DNA from: Sphingobacterium faecium
Lineage (GTDB): Bacteria; Bacteroidota; Bacteroidia; Sphingobacteriales; Sphingobacteriaceae
Reading direction: 5' to 3'
Length of the DNA stretch: 64,000 bases
NCBI RefSeq assembly: GCF_003054045.1
Contig: NZ_QBKH01000003.1
Coordinates: forward strand, 1-64,000
Positions within the stretch are counted from its first letter, which is position 1. Every line of letters begins with the position of its first letter. Both the position numbers and the translations under genes were made by a program. The notes under the pieces are model-generated. The model worked only from the letters and a program-made list of their open reading frames with translations, was not told the origin of the DNA and made no database searches. Shown here piece after piece: positions 26,510-34,955 of this stretch.

Positions 26510-27415
26510 TTGATTTTGACTACTACAGATATACAATTATTAACACCACAACATTGGAAAGATTACGAGTTAATCGATTGTGGTGATTTCGAAAAATTAG
26601 AACGTTTTGGCGACTTAGTTTTAATTCGTCCTGAACCACAGGCTGTATGGCCAAAAACATGGTCAGAGGCGGAATGGAATAAACGCCATGATATTAAATT
26701 TAAAGGTCGTTCTGCTACTTCTGGTGAGTGGATGAAAAAAAATCCTAAAGTCCAAGATCGCTGGCATATACAATATAAAAATAATGATGTTGCGATTAAG
26801 TTTCGTCTGGGATTGACCTCTTTCAAACATGTCGGCATTTTTCCGGAACAAGCTGTCAACTGGGATTATATCTCACAGTCTGTGCGCGCATTTGAAACGG
26901 ATAAACCTAAAGTTTTAAATTTATTTGCCTATACAGGTGGAGCATCTTTGATTGCTCGTGCTGCAGGTGCCGATACCACTCACGTAGACTCTATCAAACA
27001 AGTGGTTACTTGGGCGAATGAAAACCAAGAATTATCAGAAATTGACAATATTCGTTGGGTTGTAGAGGATGCTCTGAAATTTGTAAAACGTGAAGTAAAG
27101 CGTGGAAATAAATACAATGGTATTATATTGGATCCGCCAGCCTATGGACATGGTCCGAAAGGGGAGAAATGGAAATTGGAGGATCATATCATGGAAATGA
27201 TGCATGATGTTGTACAATTATTAGATCCTAAAGAACATTTCTTGATCTTAAATACGTATTCTTTAGGTTTTTCATCAGTGATCGTAGAGAATTTAATTCG
27301 TACAGCATTTCCTAAAGTGGAAAATCTAGAAGTTGGAGAACTTTATTTACAAGCTACAGCAGGACCTAAATTACCTTTGGGAGTATTTGGGAAATTTAGA
27401 AAAGTGGCTAAATAA
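26510..27415 (+). CDS. class I SAM-dependent (rRNA?) methyltransferase
   Basis: A 301-residue Rossmann methyltransferase resembling the catalytic half of RlmI/RlmK. SAM-binding loop NLFAYTGGASLIAR, acidic HVDSIKQVVTWANEN, and the catalytic-type motif GIILDPPAYGHGPKGEKW are visible. An RNA target is inferred from the family. No ATG occurs before about residue 75, while the conserved-looking sequence starts earlier. The start must therefore be non-ATG: TTG at 26510 or TTG at 26516 (two codons shorter). This is an unusual start, placed very near the predicted transcription start. Confidence 0.85.
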   Translation: MILTTTDIQLLTPQHWKDYELIDCGDFEKLERFGDLVLIRPEPQAVWPKTWSEAEWNKRHDIKFKGRSATSGEWMKKNPKVQDRWHIQYKNNDVAIKFRLGLTSFKHVGIFPEQAVNWDYISQSVRAFETDKPKVLNLFAYTGGASLIARAAGADTTHVDSIKQVVTWANENQELSEIDNIRWVVEDALKFVKREVKRGNKYNGIILDPPAYGHGPKGEKWKLEDHIMEMMHDVVQLLDPKEHFLILNTYSLGFSSVIVENLIRTAFPKVENLEVGELYLQATAGPKLPLGVFGKFRKVAK

Positions 27416-27428
27416 ATATATCAAATAT

Positions 27429-27473
27429 AGAATAATAAAGGAGTAACCAATCTAGTTACTCCTTTATTATTTT
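27429..27473. terminator. bidirectional terminator
   Basis: A 17-base stem (AATAATAAAGGAGTAAC / GTTACTCCTTTATTATT) with a seven-base loop and a T-run. It lies between the methyltransferase and the convergent unknown gene at 27503. Confidence 0.92.
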
Positions 27474-27502
27474 TAGACATTATATTCAGGTACACGTGTC
27501 TA

Positions 27503-29284
27503 TTAAAATTTTACCTCAGCGAGCTCGATTTCTGCATTCTTAAGTTGTTCGGGTATGTTGTCTATTACATGACTAGAAAAACCTTTCAAATCATTTTTTA
27601 ATCTGTTGTAATAGGCTATTCCTTCCAAAAGCTGATTTTTAAATTTTTCTAAATATTTTATTTTCTTATCATTGACTGTATCTGCATTCATTTCTACATA
27701 TTTTTTAATGTGCGCTACATAGAGTTGTAGTTCGCTAATAAATAGAAATGGACGGTTATCATTTTGAATCAAATCATATTTTCCGTAGATGTGGTTGATC
27801 ATTTGGTCCAGTGAGTATTTATTTTTAAACCATACAGTATTTGGACCAGGACAAATGGATACGGCTTTCTGTTCTTTTGGTTTTAAAATATCGTATTTTA
27901 AATATGCAGGCACTGCAAGTCCATCGCAAAGACATGTTTTTTCAGTAATTCTCGCAAATTCTTTGTCATAATCCTTTTGTTCCAATGACTTTGCTTTTAA
28001 TTCTTGAATTTTTTTGTGTTGATAAGCACGAGATGCGGTGCACAGGGGCTCAGAACCAAAATCTATATTGGATACGAGGTATTTCTTTTTACAGGGACTT
28101 CCTGGTCTTCCTTCTTGTATTCTTTTTATACGTAAACGTTCTGCAGAGCTTTTTCTAAAATTATTGAAAGGTACTCCGAGCGGTGAAGCTTCACTGATGT
28201 AAAAGTCATGCTCTTCTGAGGTGGTAAGGGCTTTCAAAGTTTCTTCATCTACGGTTGTGGCTTCAGGTACTAGTAAGAATGGAGATCCCCAACCCACGGC
28301 GTCAAATTCATAATATTGGAGTAAAAATTGATGTTCACTAGCTGTTCCTACGCCGCCCTGTACGGTATATTTAATCGGAGGAGCTTGTTGGAAATTTTTG
28401 TCTTGTTGGTTCCAATATTGTTGATAGATATGGAATAGCTCTTGTTGTAATTCTAGTTTTTTATTTTTGAATTCAGCTAAAATAGGACCTAATAAAAAAC
28501 CGTCTGTTGCGAATGCATGCCCTCCACAGTTGAGGCCAGACTCAACACGAAACTCAGAGACCCAGACACCTTTTTTTGCTAAATATTTTGCTTGTATTAG
28601 TGCAGACCTGAAGTCACTAACCTTTAGGGTTATCTTTTTATCAAAGCTCCCATCTTCTTTTTGCCAGAAAGCAGGTAATTCTGCTACGTATGCATACAGC
28701 TTTGGGTTCATACCTGCAGAAAGAATTACGGAAGATTGTAATTGTGAATTAGCATACCCTCTTAATGCTGCTAGTGCATCTGAAAAGGTATCCTCTAATG
28801 CATTTCCGTTTTTATCATAATTAATTTTATCTACTTTAGACATGATATTGACATCAATATCTCCAGCTTTGATAAAGGTTCTAAGATTTTGCTTCTTTTT
28901 CGCTTTCTCCACGATATCGGTTTCAGAAAGCATATCCTGGTAAATCTTTTTTGCAGGATGTGATTCTGGTATAAGCTGAAAATAACGATCAATTTCAGAT
29001 CCTTTTTCAAAAAATTCGGTACGCATATGCTCAATTTGTTCTTGGACTAATTGAGAAACTAGGTTGAGATAACTTGAAATTCGATGAGACCTAAAATCGG
29101 TATCTGTTTTTTTTATAGGAAGATATTCTTTATTATTGAGTTGGCAATAGTATTCGCGTATACGTTCAATTAGCTCATCATCTACGATGGATATTACGGA
29201 TGAAATGCCAAATCTAGCGACTTTTAACGGCGAATCTATTGAGAATGCTAATCCCAAAACGGGAATATGGAATGAGTGCGTCAT
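27503..29284 (-). CDS. large conserved-looking protein of unknown function, possible TIM-barrel oxidoreductase
   Basis: A 593-residue soluble protein with no signal or membrane segment. I cannot assign a named family with confidence. The opening PVLGLAFSIDSPLKVARFGIS, a middle ESGLNCGGHAFATDG (249-262), and YTVQGGVGTASEHQFL (306-321) followed by VGWGSPFLLVPE recall FMN-dependent TIM barrels such as nitronate monooxygenase or FabK-type enzymes, where a GG-(V/I)-GT loop binds flavin phosphate. A later part carries spaced cysteines (C398 in GRPGSPCKKK, C415, C451/C453 in KTCLCDGL, C478 in SICPGP), which could bind an Fe-S cluster or Zn. The last 100 residues look helical. Start ATG 29284. It stands alone. 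Confidence 0.7.
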   Translation of the reverse strand: MTHSFHIPVLGLAFSIDSPLKVARFGISSVISIVDDELIERIREYYCQLNNKEYLPIKKTDTDFRSHRISSYLNLVSQLVQEQIEHMRTEFFEKGSEIDRYFQLIPESHPAKKIYQDMLSETDIVEKAKKKQNLRTFIKAGDIDVNIMSKVDKINYDKNGNALEDTFSDALAALRGYANSQLQSSVILSAGMNPKLYAYVAELPAFWQKEDGSFDKKITLKVSDFRSALIQAKYLAKKGVWVSEFRVESGLNCGGHAFATDGFLLGPILAEFKNKKLELQQELFHIYQQYWNQQDKNFQQAPPIKYTVQGGVGTASEHQFLLQYYEFDAVGWGSPFLLVPEATTVDEETLKALTTSEEHDFYISEASPLGVPFNNFRKSSAERLRIKRIQEGRPGSPCKKKYLVSNIDFGSEPLCTASRAYQHKKIQELKAKSLEQKDYDKEFARITEKTCLCDGLAVPAYLKYDILKPKEQKAVSICPGPNTVWFKNKYSLDQMINHIYGKYDLIQNDNRPFLFISELQLYVAHIKKYVEMNADTVNDKKIKYLEKFKNQLLEGIAYYNRLKNDLKGFSSHVIDNIPEQLKNAEIELAEVKF

Positions 29285-29504
29285 ATCAGTTTTATTTCAA
29301 TACGAAATACCGAATAAAAAGAATATGAAAAAGTAATGTGCGCATGATTAAAAAATGATATACATCACTTTTTGCTGAATGCCAACCTGTTTTTTGCCTT
29401 TTAGAAGGCTAAGTAAATGCCTGTATTGATGTCCTATTGTAAATGAAATCTAGGTAGCAGTTACCCAGTCGATTATACCAAATCGTACAAGGTTTTACTT
29501 ATGA

Positions 29505-29537
29505 AAAACAAGCGGGGGTTTATTAACCCGCTTGTTG
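29505..29537 (-). terminator. terminator overlapping the parE stop codon
   Basis: On the minus strand AACAAGCGGG (ending in the last codons of parE) pairs with CCCGCTTGTT, the TAA stop lies in the loop, and a T-run follows. The left arm encodes the C-terminal residues of ParE. Confidence 0.82.
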
Positions 29538-31403
29538 TGTTTGTTGTGCTTCTTTAGCTATTTTGGCCAACTCTTCTTCCAGATCTAATTCAACGCGAAG
29601 ATTATTAACAATATGTTTTTGTCTATCGGGTGTATTTTTCCCCATATAGTACTCTAAAAGTTGCTTTATTTTATTATCCTTTGATAAGAATACCGGATCT
29701 AAACGCATATCTTTTCCGATAAATAGACCAAATTCGGAAGGGGATATCTCACCAAGACCTTTAAATCGTGTGATCTCTGGTTTATTACCTAATTTAGCAA
29801 TTGCACGTTGTCTTTCCTCATCCGAATAGCAATAGATTGTTTCTTTTTTATTACGCACACGGAATAATGGTGTCTGCAAAATAGAGACGTGACCTGCTTT
29901 AACAAGATCAGGAAAAAATTGCAAGAAAAATGTTAACAATAATAGTCGTATGTGCATACCATCAACATCGGCATCCGTAGCAAATACAATATTGTTGTAA
30001 CGTAAACCGTCTAAGCCATCTTCAATATTTAGGGCATGTTGCAACAAGTTGAATTCCTCATTTTCGTAGACGATCTTTTTGGACATACCATACGAATTTA
30101 ATGGTTTTCCTTTTAAGCTGAAAACTGCCTGTGTCTGTACATCTCTCGATTTAGTAATAGAACCGGATGCAGAGTCTCCCTCCGTGATGAATAATGTCGT
30201 TTCTTGATTTCTTTCGTTTTTGTCTGAAAAATGAACTTTACAATCGCGTAATTTACGATTATGTAATGATGCTTTCTTAGCACGCTCATTGGCCAGTTTT
30301 TTTATACCTGCGATATCTTTACGTTCTCTTTCGGATTGAAGGATACGTTTTAACAAGGCATCAGCTGTATCGGAATTTTTATGGAGATAATCGTCTAATG
30401 CTTTTTTAAGAAAATCATTGATGAATGTTCTGACCGTGGGTCCATCTGGTCCGATACTTTGGGAACCAAGTTTTGTTTTTGTTTGCGATTCAAAAACAGG
30501 TTCTTGTACTTTTATTGCAATTGCTCCAATGATAGAAGATCGAACATCTGAAGCATCAAATTCTTTCTTATAAAACTCACGTATTGTTTTTACCAAGGCT
30601 TCGCGAAAGGCTGCTTGATGCGTTCCACCTTGCGTGGTGTGCTGGCCATTGACAAAGGAGTAATACTCTTCACCATATTGCTGGCCGTGTGTTATTGCAA
30701 TTTCGATATCTTCTCCTCTCAAATGAATGATCGGGTAGCGCATGGATTCTGTATCGATATTCCGTTCTAAAAGATCTTTTAATCCATTTTCAGAGATGAA
30801 TTTTTGTCCATTGAAATTAATTGTTAAACCTGAGTTTAAGAAAACATAATTCCAGATCATGTTTTCCACAAATTCTAAGCGATATTTATAATTTCTGAAT
30901 ATGGTTTCATCAGGGTAAAATATAACAGCGGTACCGTTACGTTGAGTTGTTTCTTTCTCCTCATCGGATAGTAACTCTCCTTTACTAAATTGTGCGATAC
31001 GTGTTACCTTTTCACGGTAAGATTGTACGGTAAATTGCCCGGACAAAGCATTGACAGCTTTTGTACCGACACCATTAAGCCCTACTGATTTTTGAAAAGC
31101 TTTACTATCGTATTTACCTCCTGTATTAATTTTTGACACGACATCTACGACTGAACCAATTGGGATACCACGCCCATAATCTCGGACAGCAACTTTGTTG
31201 TCATTGACCGTAATATCGATCGTTTTACCAGCGCCCATTACAAACTCATCAATAGAGTTGTCGACTACTTCTTTTAATAAGACATAAATACCGTCGTCGT
31301 AGGCAGAACCATCTCCTAATTTCCCGATATACATACCGGGACGCAAGCGGATATGTTCTTTCCAATCGAGGGAACGTATACTATCTTCGTTATAAGTACT
31401 CAT
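29523..31403 (-). CDS. parE: topoisomerase IV subunit B (type IIA topoisomerase)
   Basis: A 626-residue ATPase/TOPRIM subunit. The GHKL ATP site is [18 protein letters not shown] and [14 protein letters not shown]. The TOPRIM part is [12 protein letters not shown] and [27 protein letters not shown] at the N-terminus is typical. Length and sequence fit the Bacteroidota ParE rather than GyrB. With ParC it decatenates daughter chromosomes; parC is not the next gene here, which is worth noting. A -7 element (TATTTTTG, 31431-31438) lies about 28 bases before the ATG. Confidence 0.93.
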   Translation of the reverse strand: MSTYNEDSIRSLDWKEHIRLRPGMYIGKLGDGSAYDDGIYVLLKEVVDNSIDEFVMGAGKTIDITVNDNKVAVRDYGRGIPIGSVVDVVSKINTGGKYDSKAFQKSVGLNGVGTKAVNALSGQFTVQSYREKVTRIAQFSKGELLSDEEKETTQRNGTAVIFYPDETIFRNYKYRLEFVENMIWNYVFLNSGLTINFNGQKFISENGLKDLLERNIDTESMRYPIIHLRGEDIEIAITHGQQYGEEYYSFVNGQHTTQGGTHQAAFREALVKTIREFYKKEFDASDVRSSIIGAIAIKVQEPVFESQTKTKLGSQSIGPDGPTVRTFINDFLKKALDDYLHKNSDTADALLKRILQSERERKDIAGIKKLANERAKKASLHNRKLRDCKVHFSDKNERNQETTLFITEGDSASGSITKSRDVQTQAVFSLKGKPLNSYGMSKKIVYENEEFNLLQHALNIEDGLDGLRYNNIVFATDADVDGMHIRLLLLTFFLQFFPDLVKAGHVSILQTPLFRVRNKKETIYCYSDEERQRAIAKLGNKPEITRFKGLGEISPSEFGLFIGKDMRLDPVFLSKDNKIKQLLEYYMGKNTPDRQKHIVNNLRVELDLEEELAKIAKEAQQTQQAG

Positions 31404-31430
31404 GTTTTTTAATTATTCTTCGGTGTTTAG

Positions 31431-31438
31431 CAAAAATA
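31431..31438 (-). promoter_or_regulatory. -7 element of parE
   Basis: TATTTTTG on the minus strand matches TAnnTTTG; the expected leader is about 24 bases. No -33 TTG at normal spacing. Confidence 0.4.
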
Positions 31439-31606
31439 GTAAAATAAAGATTAAATATGTGCAGTCAATTTCTTAAATCAATTATTTGGAAGACTAGAAT
31501 TCTAGAACCGATCTTTGGTTTAGATAGGAGTGTATAAATTGTACAAATATTTACTTTAGATTGCTGATTATTTCCTTAAATTTAGAAAACGTTATAGCAA
31601 TAAATT

Positions 31607-32737
31607 ATGGGATTGTTTGATAAAATAAGAAATGAGTTTATCGATATCATCGAATGGGTTGATGATAGTCCTGATACGATTGTATGGAAATTTCCTCGTT
31701 ATCAGAATGAAATAAAAATGAATACACAGCTTACTGTACGTGAGGGACAGGTTGCGGTGTTTATGAACGAAGGGGTGATCGCCGATGTTTTTACTGCAGG
31801 CAGACATGTTTTGACTACGCAGAATATGCCTGTGATGACCACCTTGCAAGGATGGAAATATGGTTTTAATAGCCCTTTTAAAGCGGATGTGTTTTTTATC
31901 AGTTTAAGACAATTTACGAATCAAAAATGGGGAACTAAAAATCCTATTATGTTACGGGATGCTGAATTTGGTCCTGTACGATTGAGGGCTTTTGGATCGT
32001 ATGCTTTTCAGGTTAAAGATGCTACGGTGTTTTTAAAGCAAATTGCTGCAACCAATCCAACATTTACCGTTGAAAACATTAATGAACAGCTTCGCAATAT
32101 TGCCGTTACTCGAGGTATGGATGCTATTGCTGAGTCTAAAATAGCAGTTTTAGATTTGGCATCCCATTATGATGAAGTATCCGTTTTTGTGCAACAAAAA
32201 ATAAATCCTGAATTTGAAGAAATCGGTCTGAGTCTGACCAAATTTTTGATTGAAAATATTTCATTGCCTGAAGAGGTTGAAAAAGTATTGGATAAAAGAA
32301 GTAGTATGGGGATTGTTGGAAATTTAGGCGCTTATGCTCAATTTCAGGCTGCAAATGCCATGGAAAAAGCTGCAGAAAACCCCAGTGGCGGTGGTATAAT
32401 GGGTGCTGGTTTGGGTGTAGGACTAGGAGCGGGGATGGCAGGTCAAATGAGTGGGGTATTTCAACAAAATAAGTTTGATGGTAACCATCCTGTAGAAAAC
32501 TCATCCGCTGCAGTACCGCCTGTTATTCCGGTATCTGTGCAGTATTATTTAGCTATTAATGGTGTGCAAGAGGGACCTTTTGTTATTGAACAGTTGAATA
32601 ATGAGATTAAAAGTGGGAAACTAACTTCTTCAACATTGGCTTGGAAAGCAGGAATGGAAAATTGGAAGGAAGCATCTGAAATTGAGGAATTGAAAAACTT
32701 ATTCCAGGCCATACCTCCACCACTTCCTGGAATATAG
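31607..32737 (+). CDS. SPFH-domain protein with C-terminal GYF_2 domain (YdjI-like)
   Basis: A 376-residue protein. Residues 1-245 are an SPFH (stomatin/prohibitin/flotillin) domain of the YdjI/'virion core protein' type: LTVREGQVAVFMNEGVIADVFTAGRHVLTTQNMPV, FISLRQFTNQKWGTKNPIMLRDAEFG, FGSYAFQVKD. A Gly/Ala/Met-rich hinge (about 256-285) follows, then a GYF_2 (DUF4339) domain at about 317-370 (YYLAINGVQEGPFVIEQL...STLAWKAGMENWKEASEI). There is no membrane helix, so it probably docks on the membrane by oligomerising. In B. subtilis ydjI sits with pspA and ydjG. Here the next gene (nine bases on) is a YdjG-like zinc-ribbon protein, giving a two-gene operon. Confidence 0.88.
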   Translation: MGLFDKIRNEFIDIIEWVDDSPDTIVWKFPRYQNEIKMNTQLTVREGQVAVFMNEGVIADVFTAGRHVLTTQNMPVMTTLQGWKYGFNSPFKADVFFISLRQFTNQKWGTKNPIMLRDAEFGPVRLRAFGSYAFQVKDATVFLKQIAATNPTFTVENINEQLRNIAVTRGMDAIAESKIAVLDLASHYDEVSVFVQQKINPEFEEIGLSLTKFLIENISLPEEVEKVLDKRSSMGIVGNLGAYAQFQAANAMEKAAENPSGGGIMGAGLGVGLGAGMAGQMSGVFQQNKFDGNHPVENSSAAVPPVIPVSVQYYLAINGVQEGPFVIEQLNNEIKSGKLTSSTLAWKAGMENWKEASEIEELKNLFQAIPPPLPGI

Positions 32738-32746
32738 TACGCTGTT

Positions 32747-33856
32747 ATGAGTTTTGAGGATAAAACAACGGAAATTAGCCAAGATTTGAAGTGTCAGGGA
32801 TGTGGTGCAGTTTTACACTATCAGCCTGGTACTTCCAATTTGAAATGCTTGTATTGCGGTACCGAAAACCAGATTGTGGAAAATGCGGGTATTGGAACTG
32901 CTATTCATACGATCGATTATGATGAATTTACCACTGCGATGCAGGATATTCACGATGCTCGATTTACGATCACTGCTGAAGTGGTACACTGTAAAAATTG
33001 TGGTGCAAATTCAACTTTGGATCCTCATGTTACAGCAGATTTATGTGCTTTTTGCGCCTCTCCTTTGGTTATTGATCATCAAGAGAAACGAATTGTCAAA
33101 CCTCATGGTTTAATTCCGTTTTTTATTGACGAAAAGAAAGCATTTCCGCTTTTTAAAAAATGGGCTGGGGGATTATGGTTTGCTCCGAATGATTTTAAGC
33201 GGATTTTTAATGCTCAGAATAATAGGTTAAAAGGGGTGTATATTCCTTTTTGGAGTTATGATGCTAAAGCGACCTCTTCCTATCAAGGTCAAAGAGGGGA
33301 GTATTATTACGTAACGCGGACACGTCGTACTGCAGATGGTAAGTCAGAAACTTATGAAGAACAGCAAACACGCTGGTATTATGCTTCAGGCCAGGTTTTG
33401 AATCGCTTCAAAGATGTTTTGATTAGTGCATCAACATCTTTACCCAATGATTTTGCTTCTAAAATAGGTCCTTGGAATATGGAATATTTAAAACCTTTTA
33501 ATGATCAATATTTGAGTGGATTTATTGCTGAAACTTTTAGCATCGATCACGTTGCCGGGATTCATGCAGCGAAAAGGGTAATGGAAGATGAAATTAGTGA
33601 TACTGTACGATCTGATATTGGTGGCGATACCCAAAGAATTGATGATATTGATTCAGTATATGAGGACATCAGGTTAAAATATATTTTACTTCCTGTATGG
33701 TTGTCTGCTTATCGCTATAAGGGTAAAAGTTATCAGATTATGGTGAATGCATTTAATGGTAAGGTTTATGGACAGCGACCTTATAGTTTTTGGAAAATAA
33801 CCTTGTTCATATTGCTCATCATTGTCATTATCTTTTTATTAAGCAATATGGGATAA
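32747..33856 (+). CDS. double zinc-ribbon, tail-anchored membrane protein (YdjG-like)
   Basis: A 369-residue protein. Two treble-clef/zinc-ribbon modules lie at the N-terminus: C16/C19 with C34/C37, and C82/C85 with C100/C103. A middle region (110-340) holds beta-rich sequence with FIPFWSYDAKATSSYQGQRG-like motifs. A single C-terminal membrane helix (about 347-367, ITLFILLIIVIIFLLS) anchors it with the ribbons in the cytoplasm. Automated pipelines often mislabel this family as a PriA-like helicase; no helicase motif is present. In B. subtilis, YdjG takes part in recruiting PspA at the membrane, so a similar scaffold role beside the SPFH protein is inferred. Confidence 0.84.
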   Translation: MSFEDKTTEISQDLKCQGCGAVLHYQPGTSNLKCLYCGTENQIVENAGIGTAIHTIDYDEFTTAMQDIHDARFTITAEVVHCKNCGANSTLDPHVTADLCAFCASPLVIDHQEKRIVKPHGLIPFFIDEKKAFPLFKKWAGGLWFAPNDFKRIFNAQNNRLKGVYIPFWSYDAKATSSYQGQRGEYYYVTRTRRTADGKSETYEEQQTRWYYASGQVLNRFKDVLISASTSLPNDFASKIGPWNMEYLKPFNDQYLSGFIAETFSIDHVAGIHAAKRVMEDEISDTVRSDIGGDTQRIDDIDSVYEDIRLKYILLPVWLSAYRYKGKSYQIMVNAFNGKVYGQRPYSFWKITLFILLIIVIIFLLSNMG

Positions 33857-33876
33857 ATTGCTGGCATTGATAAAAA

Positions 33877-33918
33877 TAAAAAATGGTCTTATTGTAATCA
33901 ATAAGACCATTTTTTATT
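33877..33918. terminator. bidirectional terminator
   Basis: AAAAAATGGTCTTATT / AATAAGACCATTTTTT, a 16-base stem with a six-base loop and T-runs both ways. It separates the zinc-ribbon gene from the convergent three-gene operon. Confidence 0.94.
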
Positions 33919-33934
33919 GAATATTTTAATGAGA

Positions 33935-34927
33935 TTATTTATTTAATGAGAGTAAGAAACCAATTGTAAAGTTGGCATCCCAATCAAAAACAAACGTATC
34001 ACAGTTGGTTGCATCTTTTATTGCTTTATAGATGTTAACACCACTTTTGATTTTCACCTTATCTGTATTGTATGTTTCGGGATTATTTAATACCGTAAAA
34101 CGTTCTTCCCCTGTACGTGTTTGTTGTGCTAATTCAAAAGGAACTCCACCGATGATAAAACAAATTTCTCTATTGGCTGATGGAATTTTTGCTGTTAATG
34201 TTTTTACTTCATTATAAACATCTTCATCTTTAAGATTTTTTTCATAATATTTTGCACCTGGAGCCTCCAGTGAGCTTGTCTGTCCTGCAACCCAAGAAAT
34301 TTTGGTGTTACCTGAGCCAATATCAACAACAAAAGAATTCTCCTGATAAGAAGGAGGTAATACACATTTAAGCGCTAATTTACCTTCTTGTTCGGCTGTT
34401 ACTAAATTGACAACGAATCCCATTTTCTTAAGCTCAGAAACAATAATCGCTGTTTTAGGTTCTTTTTGAGCTCCAGAACTGATCACAAAGTGTATGTTTT
34501 TTGATTTTACTCCCTTATCAAACATAGTCCCGATATAATCTTTTAGACCTTTACGAATATCTTCGGTATTGGCCATACCTTCATATACGAATGATTTGCC
34601 AAAATCTTTGGAGATAATCTCCCAATGATTTTGTTTATCTATGTTCACAACAAAAGAATTGAAGCCCGAAGCACCTACTTCTATTACTCCTTTGTATTCA
34701 CCGTTTACAGGTTTTTCGGGTTGGTAATTAAAAGTTCTTTTATCGTCAGATGATTTATTGGCAGGATTTGAAGATGTGCTGTTGATCGTGGTGTCTGCAG
34801 TGGATGTCGATGTGCCATCAAATTTACCTGAATTAAAAGCCCAGTAGCCAAGTGCAATAAGTGGAATTGCGATAATTATTGCTTTAATTGGCCAGCGTAA
34901 TCTAGCCCAAGTTGATTTTTCTTCCAT
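33935..34927 (-). CDS. membrane-anchored Ppx/GppA-like (ASKHA-fold) protein
   Basis: A 330-residue protein. A single membrane helix (about 15-31) is followed by a Ser/Thr/Asn-rich linker (33-66). Residues 78-330 show the acetate/sugar-kinase-Hsp70-actin pattern of the exopolyphosphatase/GppA family. Phosphate loop 1 is VIEVGASGFNSFVV (81-94), AEQEGKLAL (178-186) carries the usual catalytic-type Glu (E181), and loop 2 is VVDIGSGNTKISW (200-212). IIGGVPFEL (258-266) is adenosine-motif-like. The basic residues before the helix predict N-in topology, placing this domain in the periplasm, where ATP is absent; this is odd. It is the last gene of a three-gene operon with two coiled-coil proteins. 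Function unknown. Confidence 0.72.
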   Translation of the reverse strand: MEEKSTWARLRWPIKAIIIAIPLIALGYWAFNSGKFDGTSTSTADTTINSTSSNPANKSSDDKRTFNYQPEKPVNGEYKGVIEVGASGFNSFVVNIDKQNHWEIISKDFGKSFVYEGMANTEDIRKGLKDYIGTMFDKGVKSKNIHFVISSGAQKEPKTAIIVSELKKMGFVVNLVTAEQEGKLALKCVLPPSYQENSFVVDIGSGNTKISWVAGQTSSLEAPGAKYYEKNLKDEDVYNEVKTLTAKIPSANREICFIIGGVPFELAQQTRTGEERFTVLNNPETYNTDKVKIKSGVNIYKAIKDATNCDTFVFDWDANFTIGFLLSLNK

Positions 34928-34955
34928 AATTTTTCTAGTATAATTTGTAAAATGA

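Noticed and set aside
31592..31849. An 85-codon frame opposite the SPFH gene
   Set aside because: Shadow of the SPFH coding strand with no domain; overlaps the start of a well-supported gene.
32747..33856. PriA-like helicase annotation for the zinc-ribbon protein
   Set aside because: Only the zinc-ribbon cysteines resemble PriA; there is no Walker A/B or helicase motif, and it has a tail anchor.
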